Below, piece after piece: positions 34,565-42,496 of a stretch of 64,000 bases of DNA (position 1 is its first letter; the number at the start of each line of letters is the position of its first letter). The DNA is taken from contig JAJVIN010000040.1 of assembly GCA_022071945.1 (NCBI GenBank), positions 1-64,000 on the forward strand. Direction: 5' to 3'. Position numbers and translations under genes: made by a program. The notes under the pieces are model-generated. The model had not been told where the DNA came from, did no database searches, and saw nothing but the letters and a program-made list of their open reading frames with translations. This stretch comes from Thermoanaerobaculia bacterium (GTDB taxonomy: Bacteria; Acidobacteriota; Thermoanaerobaculia; UBA5066).

Positions 34565-36334
34565 TCAGTCCTGACGTTCCACCGATTCTCCCCCGGATCT
34601 CTCCGCTTCATCGTATGCGGGAGGCAGCGCGGGCTGGCCACTCCCCTGCCCGATCACGAGCTGTTCCGAAAGCGAGGCCGCGAGCTCTTCCTCGCTCAGG
34701 GCGCCGACCGAACCGAGCTTGTAAAGAAGCCTGTCAACCATGGCCGAGAAGCGGGCCGACGGGATTCCGCTCGCAAATGCCGGCTGGTACTTGACCGGAC
34801 CGGGAATCAGCGTCACGAGAAACGAGATCTCGCGGGGCGAAAGCTCCCTTGGCTCCTTCCCGAAGTAGTGCCGGCTCGCCCGCCGCAGCCCATAGACTCC
34901 CGGGCCCCACTCGATGATGTTGAGGTAGATCTCGAGGATTCGCCGTTTCGAAAGGGATTTCTCGAGCAGGAGCGCGAGGCACAGCTCCTGGAGCTTCCGC
35001 CTGAGGGTCCGTTCCTTTCTCAAGAAGAGGTTCTTCGCCGTCTGCTGGGTGATCGTCGAGGCTCCGCGTGGCGGTCCGCCTCGCGTCAAGTTGAGCGACA
35101 GGGCAACCGGGATCGCCTCCAGATCGATGCCCGGGTGCGAGAAGAAGCTACTGTCCTCCGCGATCAAGAGGCTCCGGATAAAGAGGGGGGGTACGTCGTC
35201 GAATGCGATGAACGTGGGGGAACCGGCCGAAACCGGGAAGCGATACTCCTGCCCCTTGGGCCACTCGACGGTCTGGACGAACGGCCCTCTGTACCGGGCC
35301 AGGGCGTCAACGGCCCCGGAAGGAGGATCGAACTCGAGCCGATGGGTGACGGTCCAGGAATCCGGCCGCGTCAACGATCCCTGGATCTGGCCCGAGAAAC
35401 GCGCGGAGCCGAGATCCGAAACCGATCGGAGGGCCTCTGGCGGCTCGACTCCCGTCAGCGCCAGGAGGGTGGTCAGGTTCGCGGATGCGGCGTCGACGAC
35501 CCCCTCGATCCACACCTCGCCTTCCTCGAAAAGAAACCGCCCACGCCCATCGACCGAAAGCCCGGGAGCCCGCAGCGAAAGGCACGGAAACTCCATGCTT
35601 CCGGTCCTGGAAGTGCCCTCGAACGCGAGCTCGAGCCACTCGGGCGCCATGGGCTTCAGACCATGCCTTAGGCTTTCGATATCGGGGAATTCCACTCCGT
35701 CCGCGTGCAAGACGACGTTCGCCTGACGAGATCCCTCCTTGACGCCGAGCTCCGCGACTCCCGAGAACCGCCCTTTCTTCACCACGTCGTGTCCGCCCCG
35801 CCTGATTCGAAGCCAAGGTGCGATCTGGAGCCCCGCCGCGGTCAGACGAAGCGCGTTCCCCCCTTGCCGCTCCACCGCGAGATGCTCCGCTGTTCCCGCT
35901 CGAACGAGCCTCACTCCCCGGTGGTTCAGATCCCGCACCTCCCATTCCGCCTTGCCGGATTCGACCGAGATTCCCGACGGAAGACCGACGCGCAGTCCTT
36001 CGTACGCAAAGCCGCGGATCCGGTCGAGGAGCTTCTCTCCTTGAAGCGACCACTCGACGCGGAGGGTCCGAATCGACACGGCAACCGGTGCCCGCCGGAC
36101 CTCTAATTCCTGAAGCTCCAGGGGTCCCCTCCAGCGAAACCGGATCACCCCTACTCGCAACTCCACGCCCGCCCGGGCCGCCGCTTGCATCAGGCGCTCG
36201 CGAATTCGAGCCTCGACGAGCCGCGGCCCCTGGATGAAGGCGAACGCCAGGGTCCCGAGCAGGAGAAGGCTCGAGAGGAACAGGAGGGCAGGACCTAGTC
36301 GCCCTCCAAGACCGGGCCGGGTTTCGCGATCCAC
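34565..36334 (-). CDS. GT51 peptidoglycan glycosyltransferase with large N-terminal domain
   Basis: This protein of about 589 residues has one N-terminal membrane helix. A region of about 330 residues follows, resembling AsmA/DUF3971-like beta-strand repeats (ESGKAEWEVRDL, LRAPGLSVDGRGRFLFEEG). The C-terminal GT51 domain has motif IAEDSSFFSHPG with the catalytic Glu, RGASTITQQTAKNLFL, RKLQELCLALLLEKSLSKRRILEIYLN and IEWGPGVYGL. A transpeptidase domain is absent, so it is a monofunctional glycan polymerase with an unusual front. GTG at 36334 is the chosen start, with TACGAT 7 bases upstream; the longer open frame would run into the opposite-strand gene. Confidence 0.85.
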   Translation of the reverse strand: MDRETRPGLGGRLGPALLFLSSLLLLGTLAFAFIQGPRLVEARIRERLMQAAARAGVELRVGVIRFRWRGPLELQELEVRRAPVAVSIRTLRVEWSLQGEKLLDRIRGFAYEGLRVGLPSGISVESGKAEWEVRDLNHRGVRLVRAGTAEHLAVERQGGNALRLTAAGLQIAPWLRIRRGGHDVVKKGRFSGVAELGVKEGSRQANVVLHADGVEFPDIESLRHGLKPMAPEWLELAFEGTSRTGSMEFPCLSLRAPGLSVDGRGRFLFEEGEVWIEGVVDAASANLTTLLALTGVEPPEALRSVSDLGSARFSGQIQGSLTRPDSWTVTHRLEFDPPSGAVDALARYRGPFVQTVEWPKGQEYRFPVSAGSPTFIAFDDVPPLFIRSLLIAEDSSFFSHPGIDLEAIPVALSLNLTRGGPPRGASTITQQTAKNLFLRKERTLRRKLQELCLALLLEKSLSKRRILEIYLNIIEWGPGVYGLRRASRHYFGKEPRELSPREISFLVTLIPGPVKYQPAFASGIPSARFSAMVDRLLYKLGSVGALSEEELAASLSEQLVIGQGSGQPALPPAYDEAERSGGESVERQD

Positions 36335-36341
36335 CGTTTTG

Positions 36342-36347
36342 ATCGTA
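36342..36347 (-). promoter_or_regulatory. -10-like hexamer TACGAT of the GT51 gene
   Basis: TACGAT on the minus strand ends 7 bases before the GTG at 36334, with no Shine-Dalgarno. Confidence 0.4.
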
Positions 36348-36385
36348 CTTTGTAACGACCGGGGTGGTCCGGGCTGGAGGTTCTG

Positions 36386-36778
36386 ATGCGGCAGGAGACG
36401 GAGCTCGATGCAATGGACGATCTGATCCTGGGGCGTGGCGTCAAGAGGGGGCGTCACATCCTCGGAGAAGACGAGAGCTTTCTCTTCGTCGAGCGCCTGC
36501 CGCTCTGCGGTTTCGTTCCGAGGACGGTGTCCTCCGTCGAGATCGAGGCGGGTGTTCGCGTGCCGGCCTGGCACGTGGCCGGCCGGACCGTCGATTTCGG
36601 AATGGTGTTCTGGGAGATCTTCACCGACCGGACGAAGCGGAAGCTCTTCGGCTCGGAGGTGCGCAACGCCAAGGGCGACTGGGACATCCAGGTCGGCGCC
36701 GCTTCACCGGTGAGACTGTACGTCAACGCCTCGCTCCTGGAGCGCTACGACCCGTCGCGCCCGGTGGGGATGTACTGA
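36386..36778 (+). CDS. Conserved-looking hypothetical protein
   Basis: The 130-residue soluble protein starts at an ATG preceded by GGAGG at 5 bases. It has no signal peptide or membrane segment and is rich in beta-type sequence (FVPRTVSSVEIEAGVRVPAWHVAGRTVDFGMVFWEIF). No motif I recognise is present. Good ribosome site and codon use support a real gene. It converges with the zinc-ribbon gene. Confidence 0.6.
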   Translation: MRQETELDAMDDLILGRGVKRGRHILGEDESFLFVERLPLCGFVPRTVSSVEIEAGVRVPAWHVAGRTVDFGMVFWEIFTDRTKRKLFGSEVRNAKGDWDIQVGAASPVRLYVNASLLERYDPSRPVGMY

Positions 36779-36803
36779 CCAGGGCGACAGAGGGAGCCTC
36801 GGG

Positions 36804-37271
36804 TCAGAGTTTCGCCAATCGCTTCATGACTTCCGAGTCCGGCGGCATCCCCTTGTGCGCCGCCAGGAGGAACCGTGCCTTCTCCAGCCGGTTCTCTTGC
36901 AGAAACTCTCCGATCTTCCCTTTCACAGTCCTGTCGAAATGGAGGTCCTGTTCGACCTGAACGGCACCGCCCACCCCGGCGAAACAGGCCGCGATGACGA
37001 AGAGGACAGCGCTCGTGGCGACGAGCCATCCCGCGCCGAGAGCCCGGGAGCCGAAATAGGCGGCAAAGGGAAGGACGACGAGGGCGGCGAAAGCGGCCCA
37101 GACTCTCGGACCGTTCAGGCCTTTCAGGGCCTTGTCTTGAGATTCGAGAAACACCTTGACCAGGGCTTCCGTCTCCTCGTCCGTCAACTGACGATAGACC
37201 GGGCTGCCGCAGAAGCGGCACAGCTCGTCCCCGGGCCCGGCCGGAGCCCCGCACTTCTGGCAAGCACGCAT
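36804..37271 (-). CDS. Zinc-ribbon membrane protein
   Basis: The 155-residue product opens with a zinc ribbon, CQKCGAPAGPGDELCRFCG (two C-x2-C pairs). An acidic helix and two closely spaced membrane helices (about 58-110) follow, ending in a short basic cytoplasmic tail. Small proteins of this layout are common and uncharacterised. The ATG has no Shine-Dalgarno, but GATAAT stands 8 bases upstream. Confidence 0.7.
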   Translation of the reverse strand: MRACQKCGAPAGPGDELCRFCGSPVYRQLTDEETEALVKVFLESQDKALKGLNGPRVWAAFAALVVLPFAAYFGSRALGAGWLVATSAVLFVIAACFAGVGGAVQVEQDLHFDRTVKGKIGEFLQENRLEKARFLLAAHKGMPPDSEVMKRLAKL

Positions 37272-37279
37272 GGAGGCGA

Positions 37280-37285
37280 ATTATC
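37280..37285 (-). promoter_or_regulatory. -10-like hexamer GATAAT of the zinc-ribbon gene
   Basis: GATAAT (one base from TATAAT) on the minus strand ends 8 bases before the ATG at 37271, suggesting a leaderless start. Confidence 0.45.
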
Positions 37286-37309
37286 GACGAGTTCCCGGAG
37301 GTCGCGCCT

Positions 37310-38086
37310 TCAGCTGGCGGATCTGGTCTTCCCGGCCGCTGCCAGGGTCGACTTGACGATGTTCTCGAACTCGGCGCCGCCGTCGGGAAGGGCCGGTTCC
37401 TCCGGGTGCTCTTCGACCCACTCGAGCGCGAGGACCAATGGGAGCCACGCCTGACCTTCCCACGAGCGGCTGACGCGCTGGAGACCGGTCGAGAGCTTGA
37501 CCGGCATCGGGACGGTCTCGATACGTTCCGGCGCCGGGTCGGCGCAGAGTCCGCTCGGCGATGTGACGAGGTACTCGCGGCAGGCCAGCGGCCGGTCGGG
37601 GTGAATGGAGCAGCTCTCGTCCTCGAGAAAGGGACAGGCAATGCGAAGGTGGAAGTAGGAAAGCCCCACTTCGCGGCTGGTCTCTTTCGTCAGATCCGGC
37701 CCCGGCAGGAGTGTCCGGCGGAGCCCGGCTCCTTCCAGGGCAGTTCCGGCATCCTGGAAGCGTGACAGCACCCGTTTCCTGCGCTCATCAGGCAGCTCCT
37801 CGACGAGGAGAGCGAGGGCTCGCGCCTCGGAGGGGGCAATCGGCACGAGCTGGCGGCAGCAAGCTCCACATCCCTTCTGGCAGGAAACGGAAAGCCCCGC
37901 CCTCTGGACGGCCTTCTCGGCGGCATCCACGAAGGCGTTGGCGGCCGCTTGCAGGGACGGCAGGAGCCGGACCGGGTGGACCGGCCCCGCGGGCACCTCG
38001 AGCTCGAGCTGCACGGGCTCGCCGGAAACGGACAGGCGAGCCGACAGGTGGCGGAAGGCGGGCTCTGACGTCGTCTTCGGGCGCAT
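37310..38086 (-). CDS. YkgJ-family cysteine-cluster protein
   Basis: This 258-residue protein has the YkgJ/Fe-S-oxidoreductase pattern: CQKGCGACCRQLVPIAPSEA followed by CPFLEDESCSIHPDRPLACREY, a set of eight cysteines that probably binds a metal or Fe-S centre. Function of the family is poorly known. The chosen ATG at 38086 has TAGAAT 7 bases upstream and no Shine-Dalgarno; the frame stays open upstream opposite the sheath-partner gene, which I regard as a shadow. It stands alone between the zinc-ribbon gene and the divergent sheath operon. Confidence 0.82.
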   Translation of the reverse strand: MRPKTTSEPAFRHLSARLSVSGEPVQLELEVPAGPVHPVRLLPSLQAAANAFVDAAEKAVQRAGLSVSCQKGCGACCRQLVPIAPSEARALALLVEELPDERRKRVLSRFQDAGTALEGAGLRRTLLPGPDLTKETSREVGLSYFHLRIACPFLEDESCSIHPDRPLACREYLVTSPSGLCADPAPERIETVPMPVKLSTGLQRVSRSWEGQAWLPLVLALEWVEEHPEEPALPDGGAEFENIVKSTLAAAGKTRSAS

Positions 38087-38093
38087 CGAGGAG

Positions 38094-38099
38094 ATTCTA
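38094..38099 (-). promoter_or_regulatory. -10-like hexamer TAGAAT of the YkgJ-family gene
   Basis: TAGAAT on the minus strand ends 7 bases before the ATG at 38086, consistent with leaderless transcription. Confidence 0.45.
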
Positions 38100-38121
38100 G
38101 AGAACTCGCGCGATCTCTTCT

Positions 38122-38151
38122 TTGACACCTGAGCAAGGCGGTCGCTAGACT
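38122..38151 (+). promoter_or_regulatory. Sigma70-type promoter of the sheath gene pair
   Basis: TTGACA (38122-38127) and TAGACT (38146-38151) are 18 bases apart. It is the best -35/-10 pair in the window and would give a leader of about 79 bases before the gene at 38237. Confidence 0.6.
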
Positions 38152-38236
38152 CGTTCGAAGATTTCGCCAGGATCTCCCCTTCTCGCGGCACGCGGAGGCC
38201 ACTGAGGCCAATTCCTGGCAGTGAGGCCACGAAACG

Positions 38237-39019
38237 ATGGAAGCTGAATTCACCACCCGCCGGCTCCTCGTCCTGAGAAAGCTGACCCGGGCCGTCTCCG
38301 AGGCACTGAAGACCCAGCTGAAGGGTCACCTCGCCACGGTTCAACCCTTGCTGCGGCCCCGCACGGTGTTCGGCGAGTTCGTGCAGAGCACGGTCAAGGA
38401 GGTCGTGAAGGGCTCCGACAAGTCCTTCAAGGAGCTTCAGACCCTCTTTGACAGCGTCGTTCGGGACAAACCCTTCCTCTTGAACCGGGGTCTGGCCGCG
38501 CCGTTCGAGGTCGACAGCACGGCCCTCGAGATCACTCCGTTCGAGTACCGGCACATCGCCCGAGGTCCGCAGGATCAAGAATCCAAGCCCATCCAGATCA
38601 CCTGTCCCCTGAAGTGGGTCCTCAACTACAACAACTTCGGCCTGGGCCGCCTCAGAGAGGTCCTCAACGACCGCGCCCGCTCGGCCGACGACGTCTACCG
38701 GATCACGCTTCACCTCACCCTGCTCAACAGCGTTTTTTCGCTGCAGCCGGGGGTCGTTTCGCTCCTCGAGTCTCTTCGGTTTTTCGTCAAGACCGAGAGG
38801 TGGCCGGAATTCGGCTCCCTGCCGATCACGTGCATCACGACACCCGTAACGACCCTGCGTCCGCCCGACGGCGTCATCATCGAGAGCACCGAGATCTCGG
38901 GCAGCGACACCTTCGAGGAAATCGTCAGGACCGAGGACATCTCGAAGCTGCGTGATCCGTTCCGCGACAAGCTGATCGAGCTCGTCGAAGCCCATGACGC
39001 GACGCTGCTCGCGGGTTGA
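38237..39019 (+). CDS. Unknown protein paired with the contractile sheath gene
   Basis: The 260-residue soluble protein has a helical basic front (about 1-75) and a mixed C-terminal part with CPLKWVLNYNNFGLGRLREVLND and LPITCITTPVTTLRPPDGVIIEST. I recognise no domain. It stands 15 bases before the TssBC-type gene on the same strand, behind a good promoter, so it is probably a partner of the sheath (baseplate, cap or chaperone). It has no signal peptide. The ATG lacks a strong Shine-Dalgarno; only GAGG lies 10 bases upstream. Confidence 0.65.
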   Translation: MEAEFTTRRLLVLRKLTRAVSEALKTQLKGHLATVQPLLRPRTVFGEFVQSTVKEVVKGSDKSFKELQTLFDSVVRDKPFLLNRGLAAPFEVDSTALEITPFEYRHIARGPQDQESKPIQITCPLKWVLNYNNFGLGRLREVLNDRARSADDVYRITLHLTLLNSVFSLQPGVVSLLESLRFFVKTERWPEFGSLPITCITTPVTTLRPPDGVIIESTEISGSDTFEEIVRTEDISKLRDPFRDKLIELVEAHDATLLAG

Positions 39020-39034
39020 GACAGGAGAAAGGCC

Positions 39035-40387
39035 ATGACTGAGTCAACGTTCGGCGGGTTCAACATCAAGCTCGGAGGCGCGGGTGACGCCGGCCGTCCA
39101 CTCGACAGCTCGGCACCGTTTCGAGTCCTCTTCCTCGGCGACTTCAGCGGCCGGGCGGCCAAGGGAACCCTCGAGACGGGACGCGTCCTGGGCAAGAGGA
39201 AGATCTGGGCCATCGACGCCGACGACGTCTCCGACGTTTTCGAGACCCTGGACGTCTCGATTCCCGTTCGCGCGGCCGGGGCCGTCCTGAGGATTCGCGA
39301 CATCGAGGGTTTCCACCCCGATCAGATCTTCGAGGCTGTCCCCCGCTTCGGGGACCTCAAGGACGCGGAGGACTCGGCCCGCACCCGCCGCTCCGAGAGG
39401 CGGATCCCCTCCGGCGGGTTCCTGGATCAGATCCTGTCGGGGAAGCCGGATCTCGAGGCGCCCAAGGAACCCGAGCCCGAGGCCGGCGAGACGCCCACGA
39501 GCCTGATGCGGACGATCCTCCGCGACCCCGCCTTCCGTTCCGTCGAGATGTCGTGGCGGTCCGTCGACTTCCTCAGGCGGCGGCTCGACCTGGAAGAGGG
39601 CCCCGCCCTCTACATTCTCGACATCTCGCTCGAGGAGATCCGGAAGGACCTCGAGACGGAAGATCTTCAAAAGACCGGCCTCTTCGAGATCCTCGTGACG
39701 CGCACGGTCGGGACGCCCGGCCAGCATGCCTGGGCGATCGCGTGCCTGCTCGAGACGCTCGGCAAAGACCCGGCGGATGCCGAGCTCCTCGCGAAGCTGA
39801 CGATGATCGCCTCGATCGCCAGGACGAGCGTTCTGTCGGGAGCCGACTCGACGCTTGCCGGGTGCCCCTCTTTCGAGACTCACCCGAGCCTGGAGGACTG
39901 GGCCGAAGGCCCTCCGCGAGAGGTCCGCGCCACCTGGGATGCCATCCGGCAGATGCCCGAGTCTCGTTATCTGGGGCTGGTCATGCCCCGGCTCCTCCTG
40001 AGGCTTCCGTACGGCAAGAAGTCGGACTCCGTGGATTGCTTCGAGTTCGAGGAGGTCGACTATCCGCCCCAGCACGAGGACCTCTTGTGGGGTCCGGGCT
40101 CTGTCGCGGCGGCCTGCCTCATCGCGCGCGCCTTCCAGCGTGATGGCTGGGACTTGAAGCCCGGTTCGGAGCAGGATCTAGAGAATCTCCCCTACCTGAC
40201 CTACAAGGACAAGACAGAGACCGTCGCCGTTCCCTGCGCCGAGGCCGTCCTGACGGTCAAGGCGGCCGAACGCCTGATCGCCCTGGGCTTCATGCCTCTC
40301 CTGTCGATGAAGGGACGGGACGAAGCCCGCCTGGGGATGACTCAGTCGTTCACGGCACGGCCACTCGCCGGCCCCTGGCGAAGCTAG
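39035..40387 (+). CDS. TssB-TssC fused contractile sheath protein (type VI-like)
   Basis: This 450-residue protein joins a TssB-like front to a TssC-like body. FRVLFLGDFSGR and FHPDQIFEAVPRFGDL (about 27-110) match TssB/VipA. SWRSVDFLRRRLDLEE, YLGLVMPRLLLRLPYGKKS, FEFEEVDYPPQHEDLLWG and a late LIALGFMPLLSMKGRDEA match TssC/VipB. A variable linker (about 110-150) lies between. Ordinary T6SS encode TssB and TssC separately; fused sheaths occur in divergent contractile systems. AGGAG precedes the ATG. No other tss gene (TssA, TssK, TssM, ClpV, Hcp, VgrG) is visible in this window. Confidence 0.85.
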   Translation: MTESTFGGFNIKLGGAGDAGRPLDSSAPFRVLFLGDFSGRAAKGTLETGRVLGKRKIWAIDADDVSDVFETLDVSIPVRAAGAVLRIRDIEGFHPDQIFEAVPRFGDLKDAEDSARTRRSERRIPSGGFLDQILSGKPDLEAPKEPEPEAGETPTSLMRTILRDPAFRSVEMSWRSVDFLRRRLDLEEGPALYILDISLEEIRKDLETEDLQKTGLFEILVTRTVGTPGQHAWAIACLLETLGKDPADAELLAKLTMIASIARTSVLSGADSTLAGCPSFETHPSLEDWAEGPPREVRATWDAIRQMPESRYLGLVMPRLLLRLPYGKKSDSVDCFEFEEVDYPPQHEDLLWGPGSVAAACLIARAFQRDGWDLKPGSEQDLENLPYLTYKDKTETVAVPCAEAVLTVKAAERLIALGFMPLLSMKGRDEARLGMTQSFTARPLAGPWRS

Positions 40388-41129
40388 AATCGTCGGATCC
40401 GATCCGCTCGGCCACGATGACGGTGATGTTGTCGTGGCCGCCGTTTTTCAGGGCCTCGTCGACGAGCATCTGGCAGATCTCCTCGGGAGTGCCTGGCGCC
40501 CCGAGAACCCGGGCCAGAGACTCCTGATCGATCTCCCCCGACAGGCCGTCGGTGCAGAGCAAGAGCCGGTGCCCCGGCCGCATGCGGCACCTCACGACTT
40601 CCGGGTTTGCCTCGTCCGGCATGCCGACGTATCCGGTCACGTACGACCTCGTGTCCTCGTATCCCGGGTCGACGGCCGGAGCGGCGCCGCTCTCGAGAAG
40701 AAGGCGATGCAGACTGTGGTCGCGCGTCAAGAGCAAGAGGTCGCCCCGGTTCCACAGGTAGGCCCGGCTGTCGCCGAGATGGCAGATGACGGCCTCGTCA
40801 TCGAGCAGAACCGCCGCCACCACGGTCGATCCCATCCCGTCGAGAGACGAGCTCTCCTTGGCCTCCTCGTACAGACCGTGACTGAGGGTGCTGACGGTCC
40901 ACAGCAGAGCATTCCGGACGGCCGTCGGGCCCCACTCGCCCGTGCCGAGCCGCTTCTTCAGGATCTGAGGCAGGGAAGTGGCGACCTTCCAGGACGCCAT
41001 GTCCCCGGCGGGCTGTCCCCCCAGACCGTCAGCGACGACGAGGATCCTGTGACTCTCCTCGATCGAGTAAGAGTCCTCGTTGCGCTCCCTCACGCAACCG
41101 AGATGCGTTGTCCCGGCGAAAACCCACAC
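40350..41129 (-). CDS. PP2C-type Ser/Thr protein phosphatase
   Basis: The 259-residue PPM/PP2C phosphatase has the metal-binding and core motifs RNEDSY, VVADGLGGQPAGD, GMGSTVVA, HLGDSRAYLW, CTDGLS and GGHDNITVIV. It is about the size of Stp1/PrpC. Its start is a GTG. It is convergent with the sheath gene and their 3' ends overlap by 38 bases. PP2C phosphatases (PppA) regulate some T6SS by reversing kinase phosphorylation, so a link with the sheath is possible, but the window's kinases could also be its partners. Confidence 0.93.
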   Translation of the reverse strand: MWVFAGTTHLGCVRERNEDSYSIEESHRILVVADGLGGQPAGDMASWKVATSLPQILKKRLGTGEWGPTAVRNALLWTVSTLSHGLYEEAKESSSLDGMGSTVVAAVLLDDEAVICHLGDSRAYLWNRGDLLLLTRDHSLHRLLLESGAAPAVDPGYEDTRSYVTGYVGMPDEANPEVVRCRMRPGHRLLLCTDGLSGEIDQESLARVLGAPGTPEEICQMLVDEALKNGGHDNITVIVAERIGSDDSSFARGRRVAVP

Positions 41130-41178
41130 GTTCTTCTGTCGATGCCTCGTAGCGAAAACCGCGGGGGGAATCAGCCCC

Positions 41179-41206
41179 TGCCGGGTGCTTCAAGATGCAC
41201 CCGGCA
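41179..41206. repeat. Hairpin in the gap between the PP2C and DegT genes
   Basis: TGCCGGGTGC (41179-41188) and GCACCCGGCA (41197-41206) form a perfect 10-bp stem with an 8-base loop. No T-run follows on either strand. It may end the leftward sugar operon or be a leader structure of the PP2C gene. Nothing else is recognisable in this 256-base gap (41130-41385). Confidence 0.5.
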
Positions 41207-41385
41207 CCCCCGCCCGGTGGATTGGTCAGCTCGATTCTGGATGGCGAACGAGACGCTGGCAAGAGTGCGCGCGCGGAAGGGACGGGTATTCTCACCGCCG
41301 GCATTCTTGCCGCCCCCACGCACACCCTTGGCCGGAGACCCTGCCTCGGCCGCCTGAGAGGAAGACCCCGCCCTCTCGCCTCTTC

Positions 41386-42495
41386 TCAGTTCCAGTTCTC
41401 CAGGATGTCCCTGACGGCGTGAGCCACGGTGAAGACCTCCTCGGGCAAGAGCTCGGGGAAGAGCGGAAGCGACAGGACCTCACGAACGGCCTTCTCGGTG
41501 ACGGGCAGCGGCTGGCTCACGAACGCGGAAAACGCGGGCTGCTGGTGAACGGCCCGGGGATAGTGAACATCGGTCCCGATGCCGCGCCCGGCCAGGCGCT
41601 TTCTGAGCTCGTCCCTCTCGCTGATTCTTATGACGTAGAGATGATGCGCCGAGACGTGCCCCGGGATTCGCTTCGGGGTCCGAGGGCCATCCGAAAGATG
41701 CGCGTCGTACGTGGCGGCCAGACGCGACCGGAGGACCTGTCTCTCCCCAAACTCCGACAGCCTGACCAGGAGGAGGGCGGCCTGCAGCTCGTCGAGGCGG
41801 CTGTTGAAGCCGAGCTCCGTCGAGTCGTTGCGCGTGGCATAGCCATAGACCCGCAGCCTCCGCATGCGCGCGGCGGCCTCCTCGTCGTTTGTCGTCACCA
41901 TACCGCCGTCCCCGATCGCGCCGAGGTTCTTCGTCGGATAGAAGCTCCACGACGCGGCGTCGCCGAAGCTGCCGAGGGGTTGGCCAAGAAGGGAGCCCCC
42001 GTGAGCCTGAGCGCAGTCCTCGACGACCCTCAGACCGTGCGTCCGCGCGAACTCCATGATCGCGGGCATGGGAGCCGGCTGGCCATAGAGGTGAACCGGG
42101 ACGATGGCGCGGGTCCTTGGCGTCAGGGCCTCTTCCAGCCGCAAGGGATCCATCGTCAACGTCTCGTCGTCCACATCGACGAAGACGGGCCGGGCCCCAC
42201 TCCTGACGATTCCCGTCGCCGTGGGAGCGCACGTCATCGAGACCGTCAGGACGTCATCCCCGTCTCCGATTCCCAGGCCTCTCAGGGCGAGGGTGATTGC
42301 GTCGGTCCCGTTCGCGCAGCCCACGGCGTGTTTCGCGGCCGCGAAGTGGGCGAAGGCCTCCTCGAACTTCAGGACCGCGTCCCCCAGGATGAACCACCCT
42401 CTGTCGAGGACACCGTGGAAGGCCTCGGCCAGCCGGGGTTCCTCTCTTCTGGCGGCACGTGAAAGGTCATTGAAGGGGATTGTCATCGTCATCAC
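41386..42495 (-). CDS. DegT/DnrJ/EryC1-family sugar aminotransferase
   Basis: This 369-residue PLP enzyme has IPFNDLSRAARREE at the start, NGTDAITLALRGLGIGDGD, the PLP-Asp in VVEDCAQAHGG and the PLP-Lys in SFYPTKNLGAIGDGG, and GFNSRLDELQAALLLVRL. These enzymes aminate keto sugars of nucleotide-linked sugars, commonly dTDP-3- or 4-amino-deoxyhexoses. It follows an epimerase and a GT2 gene with almost no spacing, so it belongs to a glycan-building unit. The exact sugar is unknown. Closely spaced ATGs leave the start uncertain by up to four residues. Confidence 0.9.
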   Translation of the reverse strand: MMTMTIPFNDLSRAARREEPRLAEAFHGVLDRGWFILGDAVLKFEEAFAHFAAAKHAVGCANGTDAITLALRGLGIGDGDDVLTVSMTCAPTATGIVRSGARPVFVDVDDETLTMDPLRLEEALTPRTRAIVPVHLYGQPAPMPAIMEFARTHGLRVVEDCAQAHGGSLLGQPLGSFGDAASWSFYPTKNLGAIGDGGMVTTNDEEAAARMRRLRVYGYATRNDSTELGFNSRLDELQAALLLVRLSEFGERQVLRSRLAATYDAHLSDGPRTPKRIPGHVSAHHLYVIRISERDELRKRLAGRGIGTDVHYPRAVHQQPAFSAFVSQPLPVTEKAVREVLSLPLFPELLPEEVFTVAHAVRDILENWN

Positions 42496-42496
42496 T

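Noticed and set aside
37310-41129. A complete type VI secretion locus
   Set aside because: Only the fused sheath gene is recognisable; TssK, TssM, ClpV, Hcp, VgrG and baseplate genes are absent from this window.
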